From the NCBI RefSeq assembly GCF_014696675.1, contig NZ_JACJQN010000029.1:1-45635 (forward strand): a stretch of DNA of 45,635 nucleotides, given 5' to 3'. Position numbers and translations under genes: made by a program. The notes beneath the pieces are model-generated. The model saw nothing but the letters and a program-made list of their open reading frames with translations, did no database searches and was not told the DNA's origin. Positions 8,628 to 17,084 of the stretch are shown one piece after another. Source of the DNA: Phormidium tenue FACHB-1052 (GTDB taxonomy: Bacteria; Cyanobacteriota; Cyanobacteriia; Phormidesmidales; Phormidesmidaceae). How positions within the stretch are numbered: the first letter of the stretch is position 1; the number at the start of each line of letters is the position of its first letter.

Positions 8628-9812
8628 ATGTCGATTATTGAAACTAAGACCGAACCCATGGTGCTCAACATGGGGCCCCACCATCCCTCCATGCACGGGG
8701 TGCTGCGGTTGATTGTCACCCTCGACGGCGAAGACGTGATCGACTGCGAGCCGGTGATTGGCTACCTGCACCGAGGCATGGAGAAAATCGCTGAAAGCCG
8801 CACCAACCTTATGTTTGTGCCCTACGTGAGCCGGTGGGACTACGCAGCGGGCATGTTTAACGAAGCGATTACCGTCAACGCCCCTGAAAAGCTGGCCAAC
8901 ATCGAGGTGCCTAAGCGGGCCAGCTACATTCGCGTCATCATGCTGGAGCTCAACCGCATTGCCAACCACCTGCTGTGGCTTGGCCCCTTTCTGGCTGACG
9001 TCGGCGCTCAGACCCCTTTCTTCTACATCTTCCGCGAGCGCGAGATGATCTATGACCTGTGGGAAGCCGCAACCGGCTACCGCATGGTCAACAACAACTA
9101 CTTCCGCATTGGTGGCGTAGCCGCTGACCTGCCCTATGGCTGGCTCGACAAGTGCCTCGACTTTTGCGACTACTTTTTGCCCAAGGTTGATGAGTACGAA
9201 AAGCTAATCACCAACAACCCCATCTTTCGCCGTCGGATTGAGGGCATTGGCACCATTACCCGCGACGAGGCGATCTCCTGGGGGCTGTCAGGCCCCATGC
9301 TACGGGGCTCGGGCGTCAAGTGGGATCTGCGCAAGGTCGATCACTACGAGTGCTACGACGACTTTGACTGGGATGTGCAGTACGAAACTGCTGGCGACTG
9401 CATGGCCCGCTACCAGGTGCGCATTCGCGAAATGAGAGAATCCGTCAAAATTTTGCGTCAGGCCTGTGCCCAAATTCCGGGCGGCCCCTTTGAGAATCTT
9501 GAGGCCAAGCGCATGGCCGAAGGCCCGAAATCGGAGTGGAACAGCTTTGATTATCAGTTCATTGGCAAAAAGATTGCCCCTACCTTCAAAATTCCGGCTG
9601 GGGAGCACTATGTGCGCCTAGAGAGCGGCAAGGGAGAACTAGGTGTCTTTATCATCGGTAACGACAACATTTTCCCCTGGCGCTTCAAGGTGCGGGCCGC
9701 TGACTTTAACAACCTGCAAATTTTGCCCCACCTGCTGAAGGGAGTGAAGGTGGCCGATATTATGGCCATTCTGGGCAGCATCGACATCATTATGGGGTCG
9801 GTAGATCGCTAG
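8628..9812 (+). CDS. ndhH: NAD(P)H-quinone oxidoreductase subunit H (NDH-1 49-kDa subunit)
   Basis: NdhH is a hydrophilic core subunit of the cyanobacterial NDH-1 complex, lying at the quinone-binding junction with the membrane arm and taking part in cyclic and respiratory electron flow. Hallmarks are [13 protein letters not shown] near the N terminus, [13 protein letters not shown] and the C-terminal [13 protein letters not shown] and [10 protein letters not shown]. The ATG at 8628 gives 394 residues, exactly the size usual for cyanobacterial and plastid NdhH; in-frame starts further upstream would add 41 unconserved residues and overlap rsmH. The gene stands alone, as is common for ndhH in cyanobacteria. 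Confidence 0.97.
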   Translation: MSIIETKTEPMVLNMGPHHPSMHGVLRLIVTLDGEDVIDCEPVIGYLHRGMEKIAESRTNLMFVPYVSRWDYAAGMFNEAITVNAPEKLANIEVPKRASYIRVIMLELNRIANHLLWLGPFLADVGAQTPFFYIFREREMIYDLWEAATGYRMVNNNYFRIGGVAADLPYGWLDKCLDFCDYFLPKVDEYEKLITNNPIFRRRIEGIGTITRDEAISWGLSGPMLRGSGVKWDLRKVDHYECYDDFDWDVQYETAGDCMARYQVRIREMRESVKILRQACAQIPGGPFENLEAKRMAEGPKSEWNSFDYQFIGKKIAPTFKIPAGEHYVRLESGKGELGVFIIGNDNIFPWRFKVRAADFNNLQILPHLLKGVKVADIMAILGSIDIIMGSVDR

Positions 9813-9935
9813 GGGCCGCACCCCGGCTCAGGTTTCTGGGCCGATAAGCTACCATGGCGATGGCCTAGGCTTTGCACTGTCTAGAGGGCACTTGCCCTGC
9901 TCTTGCTGGTGCGTCTAGCTCCCTGTTCCTGAATC

Positions 9936-10691
9936 ATGCTGCCGCCTGTGACCTCACTGCCTTCTAGCCCCTCTCCTACCCTCGTCCGGCAGCGCCGCAT
10001 TCAAAAGGCAAAGCAGCGGCGAGCGGTGTTGATTGCCTTGCTGCTGCTGGGTGCAGGGGTAGTGGGAGTGCGATCGCTGCCCTATCCCTCGCTGCGGCAG
10101 ATTCAAGAGAGCGTATGGGTTAGCCATCCTGAGCCGCTGGCCATGGCGGGGGGTGACCCCTACATTCGTGCCCTGATGCGCACGATTTCTGCCGCCGAGT
10201 CAAATACCAATCAGCCCTACAACGTGCTCTACGGCGGCAACACCGTACAGCAACTCAACCGCCATCCCAATATCTGCGTTGAGATTGTAGCGGGGCCAAA
10301 TCAAGGGCACTGCACTACCGCTGCTGGGCGCTACCAGTTTTTGACCGGTACCTGGCAAGAAAAAGCCCAGCAGTACCATCCCAAGTCCTCTAGCTGGTTT
10401 AGCGCCTGGGGCGACTACAGCTTTGACCCCGAATCGCAAGATCTGGTGGTCTACCACTGGCTCAGAGACACTTCTGCCTGGGACTTAGATATTCCCAGTG
10501 CCCTGCGGGACGGTCGCCTCGATGAAGTGTTGCGCCGTCTTTCTGGCACCTGGACCAGCCTAGGCTATGGCATCGAGTCAAACAGCATGACCGCCCGACT
10601 GCCTCGCGTCTACGAGAACCTGCTCCAGGAAGAGCTGGCGCGATCTGCCTCCAGCAAGGCTTTGCCAACGACCTCTGGGCAACTGCCCTAA
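9936..10691 (+). CDS. Phage-lambda-lysozyme-like muramidase (GH104/COG4678 type), membrane anchored
   Basis: A 251-residue peptidoglycan-degrading enzyme. A basic N terminus precedes one hydrophobic segment (about residues 30-46), suggesting a signal anchor with the catalytic domain on the periplasmic side. The domain beginning at residue 73 resembles lambda endolysin: AAESN with Glu88 as likely catalytic acid, NVLYGG, then AAGRYQFLTGTW and FDPESQD. In lambda R protein this fold cuts glycosidic bonds as a transglycosylase. It lies 123 bases after ndhH on the same strand. No phage structural genes are nearby, so a housekeeping cell-wall role is more likely than a prophage remnant. Confidence 0.8.
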   Translation: MLPPVTSLPSSPSPTLVRQRRIQKAKQRRAVLIALLLLGAGVVGVRSLPYPSLRQIQESVWVSHPEPLAMAGGDPYIRALMRTISAAESNTNQPYNVLYGGNTVQQLNRHPNICVEIVAGPNQGHCTTAAGRYQFLTGTWQEKAQQYHPKSSSWFSAWGDYSFDPESQDLVVYHWLRDTSAWDLDIPSALRDGRLDEVLRRLSGTWTSLGYGIESNSMTARLPRVYENLLQEELARSASSKALPTTSGQLP

Positions 10692-10710
10692 AATTATCAG
10701 CAAAAAACCG

Positions 10711-10744
10711 CTGCCCCCTCAGTATAGGTATACCGAGGGGGCAG
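10711..10744 (-). terminator. Strong hairpin with T-run on the minus strand
   Basis: CTGCCCCCTC at 10711-10720 pairs with GAGGGGGCAG at 10735-10744; further pairing through the central TATA blocks is possible with one mismatch. On the minus strand the stem is followed by CGGTTTTTTG, so it could terminate transcripts coming leftward from the tRNA-His side. On the plus strand it lies 19 bases past the muramidase stop and may act bidirectionally. Confidence 0.55.
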
Positions 10745-11098
10745 GGTGACTCAACTTCAACTTTGCCAAAGATAACTACAGCGCCAGAGAGTACCATTTC
10801 GCAAAGAACCAGCTAATTTTGCGAATATTTCGTTAAACCCTCAACTCAAGCCAGTGGCGATCGCAGCGCAGTTAGCTCAATCTGAGGGCATGATGTGGGG
10901 CGATCGTCCGTTTTCGATCGGCCTCATCTACATCAGCCATCAGCGCGATGGCTGGAATTTGCTCCCCGGCGTCTGTCCTCAGCGATCAACCATCTTTCTA
11001 GGGCATGCCAAGATCGCAAATTAGCACGCTGTACCGATGGGATTGTCTTTCAGGGCAGCTAGGGCTTCTCTAAAGAAGGCCACAGGTATTAGGTTGAC

Positions 11099-11129
11099 TG
11101 TACAGTGACAAATAAAGTGTCACTGTACA
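11099..11129. repeat. Perfect 12-bp inverted repeat next to tRNA-His
   Basis: TGTACAGTGACA (11099-11110) and TGTCACTGTACA (11118-11129) are exact reverse complements around a seven-base AT-rich loop. The hairpin begins nine bases past the tRNA-His 3' end on the minus strand. No T-run follows, so it is either an unusual terminator, a processing site or a protein-binding palindrome. Confidence 0.6.
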
Positions 11130-11138
11130 TGAAACAAG

Positions 11139-11212
11139 GGCGGATGATGGGGCTCGAACCCACGAATGGTGGAATCACAATCCACTGCCTTAACCACTTG
11201 GCTACACCCGCC
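11139..11212 (-). tRNA. tRNA-His (anticodon GTG)
   Basis: Read on the minus strand the region folds as a tRNA. The acceptor stem GCGGGTG pairs with CATCCGC (one G-T pair), preceded by the extra 5' G at position -1 that is diagnostic of tRNA-His and pairs with C73. The D arm, an anticodon loop TTGTGAT with anticodon GTG, and the T arm with GGTTCGAGCC are all present. CCA is not encoded. A perfect hairpin follows directly downstream. Confidence 0.95.
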
Positions 11213-11424
11213 GTATTCGCGCTACTTAATATAGCATTGATGATCGCCCCAGTGCCACGCCCGCGCTAACTTTTGTTTTGATAGTTTCTAAGGCTCAGAC
11301 TCCGTAGCGGGGGCTGATTTAAAGGCACCTGAGGAGACTGAGATTCTCCCCGTTGGAGGTGGCTATTTTTGCCTCCAGGGGGCAATGTTGTGCCGTATTG
11401 GGGTTATCTGTCTCAGGGGTTGCC

Positions 11425-12165
11425 ATGCCGGTTTCAATCATCATCCCCACCTGGAATGAGGCGGCCTGTTTAGACCGTACCCTCAGTGGGTTGCAGGGTC
11501 TCAGCCCACCGCCGCGCGAAATTTTATTGGTAGATGGGGGCAGCCGCGATCGCACTCTGGCGATCGCACTCGCCTGGGTCGATCGCCTGCCATTGACGGT
11601 GCTTCAGGCTCCTGCCCCAGGGCGATCGGTGCAGATGAATTGGGGGGCTACTGCCGCTAAAGGCGACGTGCTGTGCTTTCTTCACGCCGACACCCTCATC
11701 CCCGATGACCTGGTACAGGTAGTCGAAAGCACCTTGGCCAATCCCAGGGTGGCTGGCGGCGGGTTTATTTCCCTGATGGCCGGGCCGCAAAAAATTCGCT
11801 GGGGCATTTCGCTGCACAATGCTCTTAAAACCTACTACGCGCCGCTGCTGTTTCGGCCCCATTTGTTTATCCGTGGGCTGCGCCTGCTGTTTGGCGACCA
11901 GGTCATGTTCTGCCGTCGGGCCGATTTTATGGCCTGTGGCGGTTTCGACCCGGCCCTACCGATCATGGAAGAAGCCGACCTGTGCCTGAAGCTTTGCCGC
12001 CGGGGCCGCCTGCGCCAGCTCAGCCGAGTCGTGCAATCCTCAGACCGGCGGGTGGCCGCCTGGGGAACTTTAAAGGCCAACGCCATCTACTTAATGATCG
12101 GGGTGCTATGGGGCATTGGGGTGCCTGCTACCACCCTGAAGCGATTTTATGAAGAGGTTCGCTAG
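11425..12165 (+). CDS. TIGR04283-type family 2 glycosyltransferase (arsenosugar-biosynthesis family)
   Basis: A 246-residue GT-A fold glycosyltransferase. The N terminus VSIIIPTWNEA is the typical nucleotide-sugar-binding strand, VDGGSRDRT follows, and LHADT near residue 90 supplies the metal-binding DxD-like motif. GGGFISLM and FGDQVMFCRR match the TIGR04283 subfamily, which is named for its association with arsenosugar biosynthesis. The C terminus has a hydrophobic helix (about 215-230) that could sit on the membrane. The ATG at 11425 starts just before the conserved strand and has an AGGGGT upstream. A TIGR04282-type partner lies at 13636-14286. The acceptor is not proven here. Confidence 0.85.
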   Translation: MPVSIIIPTWNEAACLDRTLSGLQGLSPPPREILLVDGGSRDRTLAIALAWVDRLPLTVLQAPAPGRSVQMNWGATAAKGDVLCFLHADTLIPDDLVQVVESTLANPRVAGGGFISLMAGPQKIRWGISLHNALKTYYAPLLFRPHLFIRGLRLLFGDQVMFCRRADFMACGGFDPALPIMEEADLCLKLCRRGRLRQLSRVVQSSDRRVAAWGTLKANAIYLMIGVLWGIGVPATTLKRFYEEVR

Positions 12166-12376
12166 GGTCGGTGGATATAGCAAAAGAGCAACGGCTATTA
12201 CCCGAGGAATCCCAGTCACGGCTACTGGTTGTTGGGGCGGCGCACAATGGATCGCCATTGCGGGTAACGCAGACGGTTCCAGCACCTGCTCAATGGCCCC
12301 AAGCTCAACCGCAGGAGCGCACAATAGTCTGTCCAGTCGTCCTAACCCTAGTTGGCTGTCTAACTAACTAGGGCAA

Positions 12377-13075
12377 CTACCGAGGACGCTGATCGTTTAG
12401 GCTCCAGTCGTAGGTTAGGTAGCGAATCTCAGTCAGCGCCGATAGGGACGGACTCGGACTGAGGTACGTGCCAATGTAGTCGGGCACCGAGGGGGCAACC
12501 CGCAAAAAGTCTTTGCTGTACCACTTAAAGATCTTGCTACAGTAGAGCACTCCAGCGTCGGCGTCGTAGCGCACCTTGTCGGGATTGTGGATGAAGCGGT
12601 GGGCGTCGGTTTCGAGCTGGGCCTCAACAATATCGGGCCAGTAGGCCTCGTTACGCAAAATGGGGCATCCCCCCGAGGCACAGACCAGGGCAAAGTGAAT
12701 GCGCGGCTCTTTAAACTGGGGGCGCAGGAGGTCGTGTTCCAGATTGTTCAAGCTGACGGATTTGCCGTCGAGTTCGTAGAGGGAGCGGCTGAAAAATCGC
12801 CAGAAGGCTAGCCAGTTAGGTATTCCCAGCACCTTGGGCAAAATCGAGTCGATGGGGTAGCGGGATAGCACCTGCTGAATGGCGAGGGCATTGTAGAGGT
12901 TGATCAGCAGGGCCAGCGATTCTTCAGCGGTCAGGCCATCGCGGCTGTCGGGCAACGAGGTCAGCCAGGCGTCTAAATCGGGGGCAGCTTCGCGCTGCCA
13001 GCGGGCGTAGTCAACCCGGCCCTGGTCGTCGACGTAGGTCTGAAGCAGCGTATTCCAAGGAGTAAAATTCACCAT
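12377..13075 (-). CDS. DUF547 domain-containing protein
   Basis: A 232-residue protein of the DUF547 family, whose biochemical role is not established. The family hallmark HFALVCASGGCP (about residues 145-156), with its His and paired cysteines, is present together with INLYNALAIQQVL in the N-terminal half. There is no signal peptide. The ATG at 13075 is chosen because GGAG lies six bases upstream and the conserved region starts there (MVNFTPWNTLL); the frame stays open for about 100 codons further but that part is the antisense of the rhodanese gene. It sits between two arsenosugar-family glycosyltransferases. Confidence 0.8.
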   Translation of the reverse strand: MVNFTPWNTLLQTYVDDQGRVDYARWQREAAPDLDAWLTSLPDSRDGLTAEESLALLINLYNALAIQQVLSRYPIDSILPKVLGIPNWLAFWRFFSRSLYELDGKSVSLNNLEHDLLRPQFKEPRIHFALVCASGGCPILRNEAYWPDIVEAQLETDAHRFIHNPDKVRYDADAGVLYCSKIFKWYSKDFLRVAPSVPDYIGTYLSPSPSLSALTEIRYLTYDWSLNDQRPR

Positions 13076-13127
13076 GCCCATCTCCTGCGCCTGGCGCATA
13101 ATGCCTATGTTCCCAATGCCAAACCCA

Positions 13128-13619
13128 ATGGTGCCGCTACGGCCCTTAGCACAGACCTTGGCCTGGTGGGCAGTAGACCGCTGGGTGCAGCGGGCGTTTC
13201 CGGAGGTGCCAACTCTGACGACCCAACAGCTCGCCGATTGGCTGAGCCAGGCCAGAGCACCTTCCCCTATTCTGCTTGATGTGCGCCGAGACGACGAGTT
13301 TGCCGTTAGCCACCTGCCGGAAGCCCACTGCGCCGCCAGTCTAGAGGCGGCGCTGGCCCTGGGGTTAGACCGCGATCGCCCCATTGTGGCCTACTGTTCG
13401 GTGGGCTATCGCTCGGCTCGGCTGGTGGAGCAACTGCAAGGGTTGGGCTACACCGAGGTCTATAACCTGGCGGGGTCAATCTTTAAGTGGGCTAATGAGG
13501 GGCGATCGCTAGCTAGCCAAAGCGAGCCAGCACCCCGCGTGCATCCCTACAATGCCAGCTGGGGAATATTGCTCAAGCCTGGCCTCGCTGCCCCCCTGTC
13601 CAGGGACGATGGGGAGTAG
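13128..13619 (+). CDS. Rhodanese-like domain protein
   Basis: A single-domain rhodanese of about 163 residues, which would carry sulfur as a persulfide on a cysteine. LLDVRRDDEF is the substrate-domain signature, and AYCSVGYRSA supplies the active-site loop with its Cys. VYNLAGSIFKWANEG near the end is typical of the family. Residues 1-15 (MVPLRPLAQTLAWWA) match the usual cyanobacterial N terminus, so the ATG at 13128 is preferred. The ATG at 13074 has AAGGAG upstream and would give 181 residues, overlapping the divergent DUF547 start by two bases. Its place among the two glycosyltransferases suggests a shared pathway. Confidence 0.85.
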   Translation: MVPLRPLAQTLAWWAVDRWVQRAFPEVPTLTTQQLADWLSQARAPSPILLDVRRDDEFAVSHLPEAHCAASLEAALALGLDRDRPIVAYCSVGYRSARLVEQLQGLGYTEVYNLAGSIFKWANEGRSLASQSEPAPRVHPYNASWGILLKPGLAAPLSRDDGE

Positions 13620-13635
13620 CCTAAAACGGCATTGT

Positions 13636-14286
13636 CTAGATACCCCCGCTGACGATGCGCTCCCACTGAGGAAGATCGGCGGGATAGTCGATATCGGTGA
13701 GGGGGGTCAGCAGTTCAACGGTGAGACCTTGGGCCCTGGCGATCGCCAGGGTTTGCTCCAGCACCCGATCGGTACCCCAATCGATATCTTTGAGTAGAGC
13801 CGTCTCTAGCTGCCGCAGCCCAATCAGGTAGTAGCCACCGTCGGTGGCGGGGCCGATCGCCACATCGACCCGCTCTAGCGCCTGGAGAGCGGCGGCTAAG
13901 TGCTCAACGCCCAGGGCGGGGCAATCGCTGCCAATGGCGATCGCCCCAGGGCGGCCCAGATCAAAGCTTTGGCCAAAAGCGGCGATCAGGCGATCGCCCA
14001 GGGAACCTGAGCTTTGGGCGCAATAGGTGACAGCACTGCCCAGCCAGCCCTGCATTTGACCCAGACTGCCCCCCGCAAAATGCACCTCCACCGCCAGGGG
14101 CAAACCCTGGGCCGCCGCCGTCACTTGGGCCAGCACATGCTCAGTCATCTGACGCTGGAGAGTCGCCGCCCCCTCTGGCCCCAGGTGGGAAATCAGGCGA
14201 GTTTTGGTGCGTCCGGGCTCTGGGTAGCGGGTAAACATTAGCAGGCCAAAGAGCCTCTCGTCAGCACTGGCCTGTGATCGAGCCAT
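13636..14286 (-). CDS. TIGR04282-type glycosyltransferase (DUF2064, arsenosugar-biosynthesis family)
   Basis: A 216-residue nucleotidyl/glycosyltransferase-like protein. TRYPEPGRTKTRL near residues 19-31 resembles the pyrophosphorylase-type nucleotide-binding loop, and IGSDCPAL (about 118-125) and GPATDGGYYLIGL (about 144-156) are the DUF2064 hallmarks. The family is named TIGR04282 for its co-occurrence with arsenosugar genes. The ATG at 14286 is the only sensible start. It converges on the rhodanese gene with 16 bases between the stops, and partners the TIGR04283 protein at 11425. The other known arsenosugar genes (the methyltransferase arsM and the radical-SAM arsS) are not in this window. 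Confidence 0.85.
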   Translation of the reverse strand: MARSQASADERLFGLLMFTRYPEPGRTKTRLISHLGPEGAATLQRQMTEHVLAQVTAAAQGLPLAVEVHFAGGSLGQMQGWLGSAVTYCAQSSGSLGDRLIAAFGQSFDLGRPGAIAIGSDCPALGVEHLAAALQALERVDVAIGPATDGGYYLIGLRQLETALLKDIDWGTDRVLEQTLAIARAQGLTVELLTPLTDIDYPADLPQWERIVSGGI

Positions 14287-14656
14287 CGTAGAACCTGCCC
14301 CTAACGGTATCTGTGCTATCTATCATGGGTCGGTGTTGCTCTAGAAACCAACTTGGGGCGATCGCAAGGCAACGAGCTATCAATATTCCGTTACCCAACG
14401 ACGCCCCGCCGCCCTAGTCCACACCAACAAAAAGGCATTGCTGATCAACGGTATGATTTGCCCCCCTAGCCCCCCAATTCTGGGGGGAACCAGACGACTT
14501 CAAAGCCCCCCAAATTTGGGGGGTTGGGGGGCGATGCAGCAACTGTTGCTTTTGCAGATTCATTCCTCAATTCAGCAACACCAACAAAAAAGGCGCGACC
14601 GAGGCCGCACCTTGATGCATCGGTTCCACCGTGACGAGGGGAACCTGGTAGATGCA
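14287..14656. other. Intergenic region with G/C-run palindromes
   Basis: No gene is supported in these 370 bases between two minus-strand genes. The notable content is the repeat cluster at 14457-14532. A short structured region near 14560-14640 precedes the htrA stop and is also gene-free. Confidence 0.5.
14457..14532. repeat. Clustered C6/G6 palindromes
   Basis: Two palindromes lie side by side: 14470-14487 (C6, AATTCT, G6) and 14506-14523 (C6, AAATTT, G6), the second a perfect 18-bp palindrome. Further C6 and G6 runs flank them at 14461-14466 and 14526-14531. Such CCCCCC-AATTT-GGGGGG units are a recurring intergenic repeat in filamentous cyanobacteria, as far as I recall. They lie past the 3' end of the minus-strand htrA gene. 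Confidence 0.65.
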
Positions 14657-15955
14657 TTAGCGAGTCGGCACGTTGCCAGGCCGCACCGTAATCGTTTGCT
14701 CACGACCGTCGCGCCGCAGGGTCAAGGCCAGATCTTGGCCCACGGTCGAGCCCTCCACCGCTTGCTGCACAGCGGCACTTTCTTTAACGGGCTGGCCCTC
14801 AACGGCCACAATCACGTCACCCTCACGCAGGCCACCTCGGGCCGCCGGGGAGTTAGGCATCACCTGCACAATCAGTACGCCCTCCTCTTCCTCCACGGTG
14901 AAAGGCCGGTCAGGACGGTTGTTAATGTTTTCCTTAATCTCGGGTGACAGATTCGCCATTTGAATGCCGAGGAAGGCATGCTCCACCCGGCCAGTTTCAA
15001 TCAGTTGGGCGCTGATCCGCTGCACGGTGTTGATGGGAATGGCAAACCCAATCCCCTGCGCTCCTTGGATAATGGCCGTGTTGACGCCAATCACCTCGCC
15101 GTTGAGGTTGAGCAAGGGGCCGCCGGAGTTACCGGGGTTAATGGCGGCGTCGGTTTGAATAAATTCAACCCGCTTGTCGGGCACGCCCACCTCGCGGCTA
15201 GAGCGGCCAGTGGCGCTGATGATCCCGGCGGTGACGGTGCTGTCGAGGCCGAGCGGGTTGCCAATGGCGATCGCCCACTCACCCGGCTGAAGCTGATCCG
15301 AGTCGCTGACGGATACGGTAGGCAGGTCATTGGCCTCAATCTTAATCACGGCCACGTCGGTCACTTGGTCGGCCCCCAGTACCTCGCCAGTAAAGCTACG
15401 ACCGTCCGTTAGGGTGACTTGCACTTCATCGGCCCCAGCTACCACGTGGGCATTGGTGATAATTTGCCCGTCGGCGGAGGTGATAAAGCCAGAGCCCACG
15501 CCCCGCTGCACCTGCTCCCCTTGAGGCATCTGCATATTGCCAAAGAACTGTCGGAAGAACGGGTCTTGGAACATCGGCGGCAGGTTAGTTTGTACCGTGC
15601 GGGCCGCATCAATGCGAACCACCGAGGGTTCTACCTGGCGCACAATGTCGGCGATGACGTTGGGACTAGACACCGAGGGTGCGATCGCCTGACCATTCTG
15701 AGCAACGCTGCCCTGGGGTTCGCTCTCTTGAGCTTTTGTCTCAGGGGCGGCTGAATCGCGATCGCCATTCCAGAAGCCATTGTCCCAAAAGACATCGGTC
15801 GTAGTCGGCTGGCTGTTGGTCGAAGGCTGCACCAGGGCGCTGATGGCCTGGCCACCGGCAGTGGCAATTCCTGCCCCTAACATCACCAGGGCTAACGACT
15901 TAGCGGCGGGCCGCACACTGCGCCTAGAACCCCGCTCAGAACCATCCTTCTCCAT
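14657..15955 (-). CDS. HtrA/Deg-type serine protease with PDZ domain
   Basis: A 432-residue trypsin-like periplasmic or thylakoid-lumen protease that degrades misfolded proteins (HhoA/HhoB/HtrA group). Residues 18-43 form a signal anchor ([14 protein letters not shown]). The triad is His170 (TNAHVV), Asp200 (TDVAVIKI) and Ser277 (GNSGGPL). A single PDZ domain occupies about residues 335-425, with [16 protein letters not shown]. The linker DPFFRQFFG is typical of cyanobacterial family members. The ATG at 15955 has GAGG eight bases upstream; in-frame codons before it are not conserved. Which of the three cyanobacterial paralogues it is cannot be settled by eye. Confidence 0.92.
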   Translation of the reverse strand: MEKDGSERGSRRSVRPAAKSLALVMLGAGIATAGGQAISALVQPSTNSQPTTTDVFWDNGFWNGDRDSAAPETKAQESEPQGSVAQNGQAIAPSVSSPNVIADIVRQVEPSVVRIDAARTVQTNLPPMFQDPFFRQFFGNMQMPQGEQVQRGVGSGFITSADGQIITNAHVVAGADEVQVTLTDGRSFTGEVLGADQVTDVAVIKIEANDLPTVSVSDSDQLQPGEWAIAIGNPLGLDSTVTAGIISATGRSSREVGVPDKRVEFIQTDAAINPGNSGGPLLNLNGEVIGVNTAIIQGAQGIGFAIPINTVQRISAQLIETGRVEHAFLGIQMANLSPEIKENINNRPDRPFTVEEEEGVLIVQVMPNSPAARGGLREGDVIVAVEGQPVKESAAVQQAVEGSTVGQDLALTLRRDGREQTITVRPGNVPTR

Positions 15956-16149
15956 TGCTGTTACCTCGTTTGTATCTCGCTTGATGTTTACAACAATAGA
16001 GTTATGGTATGGCGCAGCAATGGCGGGTGGGTGGCGAAGCTGTGACACTTTGGCCCGTTTGACTGTGACGATTTGGCGCAGGAGGGATGGGGTATAGGTT
16101 TGAGGGTGTAAGGGTTAGGGAACGGTCTTAAACCTTGCTTCCAAGCCCT

Positions 16150-17070
16150 CTAGTATTTAATCCCGTCGCGATCCTTGTCCTTTTTGGGTACGTGGGGCGC
16201 GGAGTGTTTGGCTACAAAGTCAATAATCTTGCCCGCCACGTCTATGTCGGTAGCCTTTTCGATCCCCTCTAGGCCGGGCGACGAGTTGACCTCCATCACC
16301 ACGGGGCCGTGGTTAGAACGCAGCAGATCGACCCCAGCCACCCGCAGGCCCATGGCCTTGGCAGCGCGAATGGCGGTGCTGCGTTCCTCGGGGGTAAGGC
16401 GCACTCGGCTGGCCGATCCACCCCGGTGCAGGTTAGAGCGAAACTCTCCCGGTGCCCCCTGGCGCTTCATGGCGGCCACCACCTTGTCGCCAATCACAAA
16501 GCAGCGAATATCCATGCCGCCCGCTTCTTTAATAAATTCCTGCACCAAAATGTTGGCGTCAAGGCCGCGAAAGGCTTCAATCACCGACTTGGCCGCCTGC
16601 TGGGTTTCAGCCAGCACCACGCCAATGCCCTGGGTGCCTTCCAGCAGCTTGATCACGAGGGGGGCACCGCCGACGATATCGACTAGGCCGTCGATGTCTT
16701 TAGTGGAGTGGGCAAAGCCGGTCACCGGCAGGCCAATGCCTCGACGGGCCATGATCTGAAGCGACCTGAGCTTGTCGCGCGATCGGGAGATCGCCATGGA
16801 GGTGTTGGCCGTAAACACCCCCATAATTTCAAACTGGCGCACCACCGCCGTGCCGTAGAACGTGTTCGACGCTCCGATGCGGGGAATCACCGCATCAATA
16901 TCGATCAGGGGTTGGCTTTGATACATCACCTTGGGCTGGTGGGAGGTGATGTTCATGTAGCAGCGCAGGTGGTCAATCACCTGTACTTCGTGGCCACGTT
17001 CTTCCCCCGCCTGCTTCAGTCGCCGCGTCGAGTAGAGGGTGGCATCCCTGGATAAAATCGCAATTTTCAT
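16150..17070 (-). CDS. rimK: RimK-family ATP-grasp glutamate ligase
   Basis: A 306-residue ATP-grasp enzyme. RimK adds glutamate residues to the C terminus of ribosomal protein S6 in Escherichia coli. The N terminus [20 protein letters not shown], the ATP-binding [11 protein letters not shown] (about residues 140-150), RCFVIG and the metal-binding [14 protein letters not shown] (about 255-270) are all present and intact. The ATG at 17070 matches the family's start. The C-terminal tail is charged and ends in DRDGIKY. A RimB-type protease gene lies 14 bases upstream, reproducing the rimB-rimK pairing known from Pseudomonas. The target in this cyanobacterium is not shown. Confidence 0.93.
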   Translation of the reverse strand: MKIAILSRDATLYSTRRLKQAGEERGHEVQVIDHLRCYMNITSHQPKVMYQSQPLIDIDAVIPRIGASNTFYGTAVVRQFEIMGVFTANTSMAISRSRDKLRSLQIMARRGIGLPVTGFAHSTKDIDGLVDIVGGAPLVIKLLEGTQGIGVVLAETQQAAKSVIEAFRGLDANILVQEFIKEAGGMDIRCFVIGDKVVAAMKRQGAPGEFRSNLHRGGSASRVRLTPEERSTAIRAAKAMGLRVAGVDLLRSNHGPVVMEVNSSPGLEGIEKATDIDVAGKIIDFVAKHSAPHVPKKDKDRDGIKY

Positions 17071-17084
17071 GGCGCTTCTAGGAG

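Larger units (their letters stand above)
10692..11138. other. Intergenic region with possible small reading frame
   Basis: These 447 bases hold two hairpins (10711-10744 and 11099-11129) and no gene I can recognise. A stop-free plus-strand frame from 10776 to the TAG at 11022-11024 has gene-like codon use and contains phrases such as MMWGDRPFSIGLIY, but the only starts are a GTG at 10854 or the ATG pair near 10891, with no ribosome-binding site. It may be a decayed gene. Confidence 0.35.

Noticed and set aside
9936..10691. Prophage remnant suggested by the lambda-lysozyme-like gene
   Set aside because: No holin, integrase or structural genes nearby, and the enzyme has its own membrane anchor as in cyanobacterial cell-wall enzymes.
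12171..12371. Short plus-strand frames after the TIGR04283 gene
   Set aside because: Overlapping frames of similar length with no shared motif; nothing to prefer one over another.
13076..13384. N-terminal extension of the DUF547 gene by about 100 codons
   Set aside because: The extension is the antisense of the rhodanese gene, and the internal ATG at 13075 has a ribosome-binding site.
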